A stretch of DNA of 53,498 nt from Gemmatimonadota bacterium (GTDB taxonomy: Bacteria > Latescibacterota > UBA2968), in the NCBI GenBank assembly GCA_002727195.1, contig PBWH01000014.1, positions 1 to 53,498 of the forward strand, written 5' to 3'. Positions 46,735-53,498 of this stretch are shown here, piece after piece. The notes below the pieces were generated by a model, which was given only the letters and a program-made list of their open reading frames with translations, made no database searches and was not told the origin of the DNA. The first letter of the stretch is position 1. Each line of letters starts with the position of its first letter. A program made the translations under genes and the position numbers.

Positions 46735-47378
46735 GACGTCACCCTTGGTTGGACATCCAGCCGCTTCTCGATCCGATCGGTCAGGAATCGCGTCCCTGAT
46801 GACACCACGTGGAAGACAGACCAGCCACCGGAGGGATCAGCGAGCGCGACGCGAACAGTATCAATAACCGCTGTGCCCGTTGTTTCGTCCTCAGCCGGAG
46901 CTCCATCGACGACCTTACCAAATCGGAGACACGTCACGTCGAGTTGTCTGGACCGAGCAAACTCCCGGCACACGAATTCTGCGATATGGAGACGCAGGAT
47001 ACCGATATCTGGTGTCACCGCAGGTGCCCACTGTTCGTCGATTTCAAACGACGGATCCAGCGTCCCGAATAGCTCCAGGCTGCTGACCAGAACAGCCTGA
47101 CTGATGCCCTGTTCAGTGGCGGCGTTAAGCAGGTTGTAGACCCTACGACTGTAGTAGTCGATCTGATCGCTCTCCAACATATCCGGTGGCTCACAGACGA
47201 GTACGATCGCATCGATCCCCTCGCACAGCCGGTCGGTCGCCTCGTCGTGACCGAGTTCGCACACGACAATACCGTCTCCCGCATCCAGATCGGTCAGGCG
47301 CACGGCATGGGTGTCGCCCAATCCACCAACGATCAGCTGGCTGATCTCGGATGCACCCGATGTGACCAGCACATTCAT
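46731..47378 (-). CDS. Reduced NAD-dependent epimerase-like protein
   Basis: A 215-residue Rossmann protein. The first strand and loop read VLVTSGASEISQLIVGGL, where the usual GxxGxxG is incomplete, and there is no clear YxxxK motif. SQAVLVSSLELFGTLD is the family's central strand. It may be non-catalytic or may pair with the next gene as a partner subunit. The start ATG at 47378 overlaps the stop of the SAF-domain gene by 4 bases. Confidence 0.75.
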   Translation of the reverse strand: MNVLVTSGASEISQLIVGGLGDTHAVRLTDLDAGDGIVVCELGHDEATDRLCEGIDAIVLVCEPPDMLESDQIDYYSRRVYNLLNAATEQGISQAVLVSSLELFGTLDPSFEIDEQWAPAVTPDIGILRLHIAEFVCREFARSRQLDVTCLRFGKVVDGAPAEDETTGTAVIDTVRVALADPSGGWSVFHVVSSGTRFLTDRIEKRLDVQPRVTS

Positions 47379-48730
47379 GCAGCCCCCCACATCGTCTCAT
47401 CCTGAAGCTTACGGATCGTGTGGACGAATCCGTCCCCCACCGTCACGTCGCCATAGGTGATCGCCGATCCCTTCGCGACATCCTTCGTCAGCGTAGCACC
47501 ACTACTCAAGCCCAACGGCAGGAGCCCCTCCTTCACCGAGACCTCCGCCCGCTCGATGATACCACAAACAGTGTAGCCGCCCCCTCCATCCAGCACCTTA
47601 CCCGCCTTGAGATCCTTCTTGGCGACCGTGATAACGTCAGACGTATGCCCGATTGGGGCACCCGTTGGCAGACCGAACAGAGCCGCCTTCGCGATCGTAA
47701 TCGGTGCCTCGACGGCCACCAGGTGATACGGCCGATACAGCAAGAAGTTCTGCCCGTTACCCCCTTCGATCGCGATGTATCCCTTGAGATCTTCCTGGAT
47801 AAACGGGTGATCCGTCCGAATCACAACGAACACGCCCATATTCAGTGGTCGTTCGAGCGGAGTCTTACCGTCGTCAGCAATACTGTTCGCCAGTTCGACC
47901 ACGCCGCTGCTCTTGAGGACACCGCCTTCTCCTTCCAGACTCAGCACCCGGGCAATATCCGAGATGTTTACCGACGGTTCATGCATCCCGCGGACATCGG
48001 GCGGCAAACCGGCCATGTTGGATAGTGAGGTCATCTCCACCTGCGCCTTGGTCCCGTCGCGGAAGGAGTTGTACATCTTGAAGTTGATCTTCCGGCGCGC
48101 GATCATCTCCTCGCTGAACCCGAACCGGGCAGGAACCGTGTCGGGAACACCCTCTCGATCGTCCCCGAGCATGATGGTGCCTCTGCCGGCTGCCACCACG
48201 TCGAACCCGAGCGATGTCGCCCAGTCAACGATGTTCATCGTGCATCCCGGCTGGTCCCCATCGACGAGCGAGTAGACGACCCCGGCTGCGTCAGCCATCC
48301 GCTTCAGGTAGGGTCCGACGGTCACGTCCGCTTCAACATTCACCATCACGATGTGCTTATTGTGATGGATCGCGTCGTGTGCCGTTCGGGTTCCCACCGA
48401 AGGGATTCCCGTTGCGTCGACGATAACATCGATCTGATCGCTGCTCGCGATCAAAGACCCGTCGTCTGTTATCGCCCGTTTTCCCGTGGCAAGCGCATCC
48501 TCGAGCCCGTTCCCGTTCTGAACGACGTAGGTCTGATCGGCCGTGTATCCCCCCGCCTCGAACGCCTCCTTTGCGCTGTCCAGGTTGATATCGGCGATCG
48601 CCCGTACTTCCATCCCCCGCATCCCGGCCACCTGCGCGACCAGACCGGTACCGAACTTCCCCGACCCGACCAGACCGACCCGAATCGGGTCCCCGTCTCG
48701 CTCGCGCTGCGCGAGCAAACCACTCAACAT
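47375..48730 (-). CDS. SAF-domain NAD(P)-dependent oxidoreductase
   Basis: A 451-residue protein. The N-terminal Rossmann fold (VGLVGSGKFGTGLVAQVAG) and VIVDATGIPSVGTRTAHDAI resemble homoserine dehydrogenase and Gfo/Idh-like oxidoreductases. A C-terminal SAF domain (KKDLKAGKVLDGGGGYTV, LTKDVAKGSAITYGDV) is fused. Members of this combination occur in sugar-acid pathways, but the exact substrate cannot be read from the sequence. The stop overlaps the following epimerase gene, so these three genes form one translationally coupled operon. Confidence 0.85.
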   Translation of the reverse strand: MLSGLLAQRERDGDPIRVGLVGSGKFGTGLVAQVAGMRGMEVRAIADINLDSAKEAFEAGGYTADQTYVVQNGNGLEDALATGKRAITDDGSLIASSDQIDVIVDATGIPSVGTRTAHDAIHHNKHIVMVNVEADVTVGPYLKRMADAAGVVYSLVDGDQPGCTMNIVDWATSLGFDVVAAGRGTIMLGDDREGVPDTVPARFGFSEEMIARRKINFKMYNSFRDGTKAQVEMTSLSNMAGLPPDVRGMHEPSVNISDIARVLSLEGEGGVLKSSGVVELANSIADDGKTPLERPLNMGVFVVIRTDHPFIQEDLKGYIAIEGGNGQNFLLYRPYHLVAVEAPITIAKAALFGLPTGAPIGHTSDVITVAKKDLKAGKVLDGGGGYTVCGIIERAEVSVKEGLLPLGLSSGATLTKDVAKGSAITYGDVTVGDGFVHTIRKLQDETMWGAA

Positions 48731-48980
48731 GCGTTACCTCTTGAGAGTTCTGATTGCTTGGGTACTTGCTCTTAGGTCTCTTACAATAGGCGCCGACGTC
48801 GAGGCCGTTGTGCAGCCGTCCCCGTCCGGAAGCGCCGCCTATCCACTCTACATTGGACCCGGGGTTCCGGCTTCGTTGCCGCTTTGCCTCCAACCCGGGC
48901 TACTTGCGCCTCGCCCTGCCTGGCTCCCCCACCCACCAACACCTTTTCGTGCCATCGTGTCTTCGTGGTTCTTGCTTTCC
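48731..48980. other. Intergenic region with low-complexity repeat
   Basis: About 250 bases between the SAF-domain gene and the thioredoxin-like gene. At 48944-48978 it has a T/G/C-rich stretch (TTCGTGCCATCGTGTCTTCG) similar to the low-complexity tract after parA. No gene or clear operator is seen. Confidence 0.5.
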
Positions 48981-50252
48981 TTACGCATCGAAATAGCGTT
49001 CCGGCGAGCCCGCTGGCGGTATCCGATCACGCTCCAGTGCAGTCCGGGCGATCGTCATCGCTATCCCCATTCGCGCCGGCGCGACGTCCCGCTGACGGAA
49101 ATTGAACGTCGTCCCACCCCATCGCGTCCCCACAGCCACCAGATCAAAACGGGTGAACCGTTGATTCGTTCGATCGAAAGTAGCGTGTCCAAGGATCGAC
49201 GGTTCGAAGCCGCGTTCACCGATCGAGCAGCACATTTCGCCTCGTCGATAGACGGAATCTCGCGTCGGCTGCGTGCACCAGTCCCCCTGCTCGATCAGGA
49301 TGCCGTGTCCCTTCAACACGAGCGTAACCGAGTTTCCGTCCGCTGCCGTACACGTCACGGTTAGTGGCACCCGGTCTGGCGCATCCTTCGGCCACGGAGG
49401 CGTCTCTCCCCGCACGATATCCAACAGGTGAAACCTGACCAGCTTGCGGTGGATCGATTCCGGTAGATCGAACGTGTCGCCCTGCCTGACATCCTGCGGA
49501 ACCATTTCGCGAACCTCGTCCGCCGTCAGCCAGACATGATTCAAGTTGTGCGGGTCGAACGCCCATTCCTCCGGCACATCCGTCGTCGCCACGAGATCAC
49601 GGCATCCCAGCTCGAGCACCAGCCCATCCTCCGGATAGGTCCACACGTGGCGCTCGTCTCGATTGACATCCTCGACCGCAGACTTCGTCATCTGAGTCTT
49701 GCGGTTGGACCAATTCTCCAGACCCGACTGCATCATCTCGAGCAACTGGTCCGGGTCGGCGGTATGGCGACTGCCGAATAGTTCACCGTCGATGCTCGCA
49801 ACATACTGCCCTTGATGACATTCACGATGTTCCGTGTTCGGAGCAGCAGCCTTCGCTTCCTCGTATGAGAGCCGGAACCTGCCTTGCCAGGAGATCGTCC
49901 TGAACAACTCGCCTTCTGCATCCGCCTGACGCTGCAGGTGATTGATGTTCACGGCTGCAGGAACGAAGTGCTCGTTGATGAATGCGATGACGCGTGGATC
50001 GGAGTAGGTGCGCTCACGGCGCACGACACCGTTGTTTCAGACACAGCCGAACGGGTGGCCGTTCATCGCCCAGATGAACAGGGGCTTCAGTTCGACCGCC
50101 GCTCGTTGCCGAGCCTCCCACATCGTGCCCAGCCAACGAATCTCCGTCCACCGCTCCTTGGACGCTTGTGGTCTGCACCGATCGAAGAAGCCCCGGAACG
50201 TCTCCTCCGTCAGAGCCTCGACAGAATCATATACACCGTAGATCGTTTCCAT
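48981..50252 (-). CDS. Thioredoxin-like protein with in-frame UGA
   Basis: A minus-strand frame of 423 codons with one internal TGA at 50037-50039 (codon 72). Before it the protein reads KPLFIWAMNGHPFGCV and after it NNGVVRRERTYSDPRVIAF, so the frame continues across the UGA. TYSDPRVIAFINEHFVPAAVNI is the usual segment after the redox site of thioredoxin_7-like proteins. The UGA lies two residues after Cys70, at the redox position. A stem-loop with the spacing of a bacterial SECIS follows. Read through, it is a candidate selenoprotein; otherwise a pseudogene. GGGAG lies 7 bases before the ATG. The remaining 350 residues are unrecognised. Confidence 0.6.
50001..50030 (-). promoter_or_regulatory. 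Candidate bacterial SECIS stem-loop
   Basis: On the minus strand, 6 bases after the UGA, GGTGTC then GTGCGC (50019-50024), a CGTGA loop (50014-50018) and GCGCAC (50008-50013) form a perfect 6-bp apical stem. A lower stem with small internal bulges extends it to about 10 pairs. The loop begins 18 bases after the UGA and has a G in its second position, which fits the bacterial SECIS rules that I know. The stem also encodes the protein, so its conservation must be checked. Confidence 0.55.
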
Positions 50253-50270
50253 CTTCTCACTCCCGTATTG

Positions 50271-50969
50271 CTAAACGCGTCCCTCGAGATAGGCCTTACG
50301 CCGCCTCTCGGGTAATTTCTCGACCGCGTCGCGAAGCGTGGTTCGCGGCATCCGGCTTTAGTGCTTCTTGAGAAATCGTTCTTCCGTCTTCAAATTTCTT
50401 TTCCCGACTTCCCGGAGCATCCACCCCACAGCCTTGTGAATCAGGTCGTGTTCGTGACTCCGGAGCTATTTGGCCAGCGCGAGGGTATCCTCGAATTCGC
50501 CGGCGCTGATGAACGCGTAAGTTGCGATAACCGCTACGCGCTGCCGCCACAGACCGCCTGTATCTGCCAGGTCGTAGAGAACGGATCGATCACGCTCGAG
50601 CAACCAGGCCCCGAGAATTTTGTCGGCGGAACTGTCGACCAGATCCCAATTGTTGACGTGATCCAGATAGTCCAGTTAGAAGTCGACAATCTTCTCGCGG
50701 TCGGTTTCGTCACTCCGTTCGAACTTGAGGACGAGAATCAGCAGGCCGGTCAGGCGACACTCGTGATACCGATCCCTGAGCAGGCTCCGGGCCTGTGGCA
50801 GCGTCAGGTCCCTGAACTTGCGATCTATTTTTCGCTGCGCTGGAACAACAACGCCGAGGAACTGATCCCCTTCTGCTTACTCACCCTTCCCTGCCTTGAA
50901 GAAACGTGGATAGACGGCCGCCTTCTCGGAATCGGACGGCTCGGAATTCCTCGCGGGCGGCCTTTCTGC
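50271..50969 (-). pseudogene. AlkD-like DNA glycosylase remnant, four internal stops
   Basis: A frame of 233 codons that matches DNA-alkylation-repair HEAT-repeat glycosylases over its whole length: [79 protein letters not shown] and SRMPRTTLR. There are four in-frame stops: TAA at codon 31 (50877-50879), TAA at 98 (50676-50678), TAG at 168 (50466-50468) and TAA at 204 (50358-50360). There are no frameshifts. The 5' end runs from a TGA at 50970 with no start codon, so the first 15-20 residues are lost. Confidence 0.8.
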
Positions 50970-50976
50970 TCAACGA

Positions 50977-51999
50977 TCAGGCCTTCCCGAGCAGCTCTTC
51001 CGTATAGGCGAACAGGGCTGGTGTCCCACCGGTGTGGAGAAACACGACCGTTTCATCTGAGCCGAGCTCGCCCTTCTTAGCGAGATCGATCAAGCCTGAG
51101 AGCGCCTTCCCTGTGTAGATCGGATCCAGGATCACGCCTTCGGTCGTCGCCATTAGCCGAAGCGCTTCGTTACCCGCTTCCGAACAGTATCCGTAGCCCT
51201 CAGAACCGATGTAGTCCGGCGAGTTCCAAACATCCTCTCGGTCGAAAGCGAGATCGACCCCGAGCAATTCGACCATTCTGGTCAGTACGCCCAGGAAAGC
51301 ATCTTTGATATCGTAGGACCACTCGATCGGCGCGATCCCGTAAACACGCGCGCCGAGTCCGAGCACTTTGTTCCCGAAGATCATACCGGGCTGCGTGCAG
51401 CTACCGGAACATCCGACGATCGCATCGACCCGCTCACCCAGCGCATCCATCTGCTCTGACATCTCGGCGACTGCCAGCGCATACCCCATGGCGCCATACG
51501 GTCGATTCTCGGGCTTCATCACGACAAACGGATTCTTTCCCTCTGATCGGACATCACTCGCGACCTGCTCCTTCGCTACATCCAGCTCTTCCTGCGTGGG
51601 CACGTCCACTGTCTGGACTGAGGCCCCCAGCAAATCATCCAGTAGCAGGTTGCCTTTCGACTCTTCCGTCTTGTGATCTTCGACGACGGCGATCCTGCAT
51701 TCCAGGCCAAGCTTGGCCGCGGCAGCGGACAACTGGCGGCAATGATTTGACTGGGATCCCGCTCCACCGATTAGCACATCCGCTTCGTGGTGGACCCCCT
51801 GGCCGACCGTGAATTCGAGCTGGCGGGTCTTGTTTCCGCCGAACGCGAGCCCGGTGCAGTCGTCCCGCTTTATGAAAATGCGGGGTCCGCCGACCGCTTC
51901 CGTCAGTCGCGGGCAAAATTCGATGGGAGTGGGAAAGTGACCCAGGGAAACACGGGGCAATTTGGAGATTCGGGAGCGAAGTTCGTAGACGGTCAGCAC
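50977..51999 (-). CDS. PLP-dependent D-cysteine desulfhydrase/ACC-deaminase family enzyme
   Basis: A 340-residue fold-type II PLP enzyme. The PLP lysine is in AFGGNKTRQLEF, the phosphate site includes GAGSQSNHCRQ, and GYALAVAEM is a family segment. Members convert D-cysteine to pyruvate, H2S and ammonia, or deaminate aminocyclopropane carboxylate. The family cannot be resolved further here. The GTG start has GAGAGGA upstream. The TGA stop is 7 bases before the AlkD-like frame and it is divergent from the epimerase gene. Confidence 0.9.
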   Translation of the reverse strand: MLTVYELRSRISKLPRVSLGHFPTPIEFCPRLTEAVGGPRIFIKRDDCTGLAFGGNKTRQLEFTVGQGVHHEADVLIGGAGSQSNHCRQLSAAAAKLGLECRIAVVEDHKTEESKGNLLLDDLLGASVQTVDVPTQEELDVAKEQVASDVRSEGKNPFVVMKPENRPYGAMGYALAVAEMSEQMDALGERVDAIVGCSGSCTQPGMIFGNKVLGLGARVYGIAPIEWSYDIKDAFLGVLTRMVELLGVDLAFDREDVWNSPDYIGSEGYGYCSEAGNEALRLMATTEGVILDPIYTGKALSGLIDLAKKGELGSDETVVFLHTGGTPALFAYTEELLGKA

Positions 52000-52150
52000 G
52001 GTTTATCCTCTCGTATAGTCGCATTCAGGAACGCGCTCTTTATAAGGCATTCCCCCTTGGACGGCAAGCATGATGACGCCTCGGCCTTGCCAGGACCAGG
52101 GTCTTGACTTATCCATGGGGTCGCTTAAAACACCACTTCAAGGGGTATGC
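52000..52150. other. Divergent promoter gap
   Basis: About 150 bases between the D-cysteine-desulfhydrase-like gene and a plus-strand epimerase. Both promoters must lie here. No clear operator palindrome is visible to me. Confidence 0.45.
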
Positions 52151-53125
52151 ATGAAGATTCTGATTACAGGCATCACAGGGCGCATCGGGGGGAACGTAGC
52201 AGCCGGGCTGAGAGAAGGCGGGCACGACATCCGCGGGTTGGTCTGGCCGCAGGACCCCCGTACTCAGAAGCTGGAAGCCCTGGGGATCGAGCTGATCGAG
52301 GGATCCCTGACCGAGCCCGAAGACGTAAACCGAGTCGTAGAGGGGGTTGATGCCATCTACCATCTTGGGGCAGCGTTCCAGGGGGGCGGCCCGTTCTCGG
52401 AGAGCGACTACTTTGACATCAACATCCGGGGAACGTTCAACATCCTCGAGGCTGCACGCTCGAACACGTCGCTCAAACATCTGATCTTCGCCAGCACGGA
52501 CGCTCAGTACGCCAAGTACCCACCCGAGGGAATGGGCGATCCGATCAGGGAGGACGAGATGCCGCGCGAGCCTTCGGGCTGGTACGCGTTGTCCAAATCA
52601 ATGGGTGAAGAGCTCTGCAACGGCTACGTCAGAACCTTCCATTTGCCGATCACCATCATCCGATTCTGCCTCGTCGTTGGCGCGGGAGAGATCCTCGACT
52701 TCAACCAGTTCTACCTCAGCAAGCTCAAGTCACGTCCCGAGTTGAAAGCGTTCTGGAAGGATGAGGAGAAGCTGGTCCTGTTACGCGACAAGAAGAACAG
52801 GCCTTACAAGAAGCACATCGCCGACGTCAGGGATATCGTTCAGGGCTGTCTGGATGCGCTCGGAAAAAAACCGGCCATTGGGGAGACGATTCAACTCGGC
52901 GGCCCCAAAGCCTTCACGTGGGACGAGGTTATTCCCTACTTGAGCGAGAAGCTGAATATCTCGTATGTAGATGTGGTCTCGCAGGGCGTTCCGACGTTCT
53001 ACCAGTTCGACCTGTCCAAGGCTCGGAACCTGATCGGCTTCGAGCCACAGTATGACATCATCCGGATGATCGACGATGCGTTGCGCTATCGCCAGGGCGA
53101 AGACATTGGCGTGCTCCCCACCTGA
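52151..53125 (+). CDS. NAD-dependent epimerase/dehydratase
   Basis: A 324-residue extended SDR that acts on a nucleotide sugar or similar substrate. The NAD site is ITGITGRIGGNVAAGL (GxxGxxG) at residues 6-21. The active site is GWYALSKSMGEELC (YxxxK) and the Ser upstream is in IFASTDAQYA. The start is the ATG at 52151, since the frame upstream has no family sequence. Two bases later the polysaccharide deacetylase gene begins. Confidence 0.93.
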   Translation: MKILITGITGRIGGNVAAGLREGGHDIRGLVWPQDPRTQKLEALGIELIEGSLTEPEDVNRVVEGVDAIYHLGAAFQGGGPFSESDYFDINIRGTFNILEAARSNTSLKHLIFASTDAQYAKYPPEGMGDPIREDEMPREPSGWYALSKSMGEELCNGYVRTFHLPITIIRFCLVVGAGEILDFNQFYLSKLKSRPELKAFWKDEEKLVLLRDKKNRPYKKHIADVRDIVQGCLDALGKKPAIGETIQLGGPKAFTWDEVIPYLSEKLNISYVDVVSQGVPTFYQFDLSKARNLIGFEPQYDIIRMIDDALRYRQGEDIGVLPT

Positions 53126-53127
53126 CC

Positions 53128-53498
53128 ATGGCTGACCTGAGCCCATTCTGGACCGACGGCCGATTCGGCGCCGTATCTCTGACCTTCGACGATGGCATCG
53201 TCACACAGCTGGACAACGCAATCCCCTGTCTGGATCGTCACGACCTCAAGGGTACCTTCTACCTCAACCCCGAACTTGGCGACCGGTGGTATAAACTCCT
53301 GGATCGGTGGAAGGCCGTAAGCCGGAACGGTCACGAGATCGGTAACCACACCAGCAGTCATCCGTGCTCGTGCAACTTCAAGTTCAGCGAGCACAACTGT
53401 CTCGAGAAACTGAACCTCGAGGACATCGCGGAGACCATCGACCACGCCACCGCCGTTATGAACGAAGCGTTCCCCGAGCAGAATGGCCACCGGAGTTT
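53128..53498 (+). CDS. Polysaccharide deacetylase (NodB domain), cut by window end
   Basis: The first 123 codons of a NodB-family deacetylase. The catalytic Asp pair is in VSLTFDDG and the metal-binding histidines are in HEIGNHTSSH, both near the usual spacing. These enzymes remove acetyl groups from N-acetylated sugars in cell wall or exopolysaccharide. It follows the epimerase by 2 bases, so the two may act on one carbohydrate. The 3' end is beyond the window. Confidence 0.9.
   Translation, partial: MADLSPFWTDGRFGAVSLTFDDGIVTQLDNAIPCLDRHDLKGTFYLNPELGDRWYKLLDRWKAVSRNGHEIGNHTSSHPCSCNFKFSEHNCLEKLNLEDIAETIDHATAVMNEAFPEQNGHRS

Noticed and set aside
50361..51080. Long plus-strand open frame opposite the AlkD-like remnant
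   Set aside because: It has no recognisable family sequence and is the antisense of clear AlkD and PLP-enzyme codons.

Overview
This window looks like a chromosomal segment of an uncultured Gram-negative-type bacterium with a G+C-rich coding bias. The taxonomic hints are indirect: lipoproteins with lipoboxes, a TonB-like C-terminal domain, RlpA, a secreted beta-propeller with paired dockerin/EF-hand-like calcium loops, a sulfatase, and actinobacterial-type inositol-phosphate synthase. The dockerin-like style is one I associate with candidate phyla such as Latescibacterota or Poribacteria. That placement is an inference and is not proven by the sequence.

Layout. 1-2033 (minus strand): a 7-bp tandem array, a terminator, tRNA-Gln(CUG), gltX and two tRNA-Ser genes. 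2520-13013 (plus): a lipoprotein, NAD(P)HX repair enzyme, a membrane protein, a carB gene split into two ORFs, a TPR/TonB-like lipoprotein, pyrK, pyrD and rlpA, together a pyrimidine-synthesis run with envelope genes inserted. 13200-18491 (minus): a basic protein, the beta-propeller, a degenerate GGDEF protein, a SpoU-type rRNA/tRNA methyltransferase, two small membrane proteins, a broken carboxymuconolactone-decarboxylase-like gene and a sulfatase. 18633-29005: an S1-domain protein, a GGQ release-factor-like protein, a decayed coiled-coil gene, thiL, a eukaryotic-type hisA, an M29-type aminopeptidase, an orphan ParA, CopA and a frameshifted LysM-amidase.

29156-37350 is the most system-like part. 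A sigma-54 promoter with an upstream palindrome precedes pspA. Then follow a membrane protein ending in a winged helix, a tandem family of small TM/coiled-coil PspB-like proteins (one decayed), a 59-residue membrane protein, an ECF sigma factor, a TPR-fused histidine kinase, an NtrC-type sigma-54 activator and a broken SpoIIE-type phosphatase. The arrangement suggests a self-contained envelope-stress circuit in which the locus encodes the activator needed for its own promoter.

37467-53498 holds thiI, an SDR, a cupin, a cinA-like gene with a degenerate C-terminal domain, a methyltransferase, a LysR regulator divergent from inositol-phosphate synthase, and a minus-strand accessory run: cyanophycinase-like remnant, ankyrin protein, two epimerase-like proteins, a SAF-domain oxidoreductase, a thioredoxin-like protein, an AlkD-like remnant and a D-cysteine-desulfhydrase-like enzyme. 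The window ends with an epimerase and a truncated polysaccharide deacetylase. The thioredoxin-like gene has a single in-frame UGA two residues after a Cys, followed at the right distance by a stem-loop. It is a candidate selenoprotein and my leading novelty call.

An unusual number of genes carry internal stops or frameshifts while their remaining frames stay recognisable: carB, carboxymuconolactone decarboxylase, the coiled-coil gene, amidase, a PspB-like copy, SpoIIE, cyanophycinase and alkD. Either this is a decaying accessory-rich region or the assembly contains base errors. Read-level checking would separate the two.
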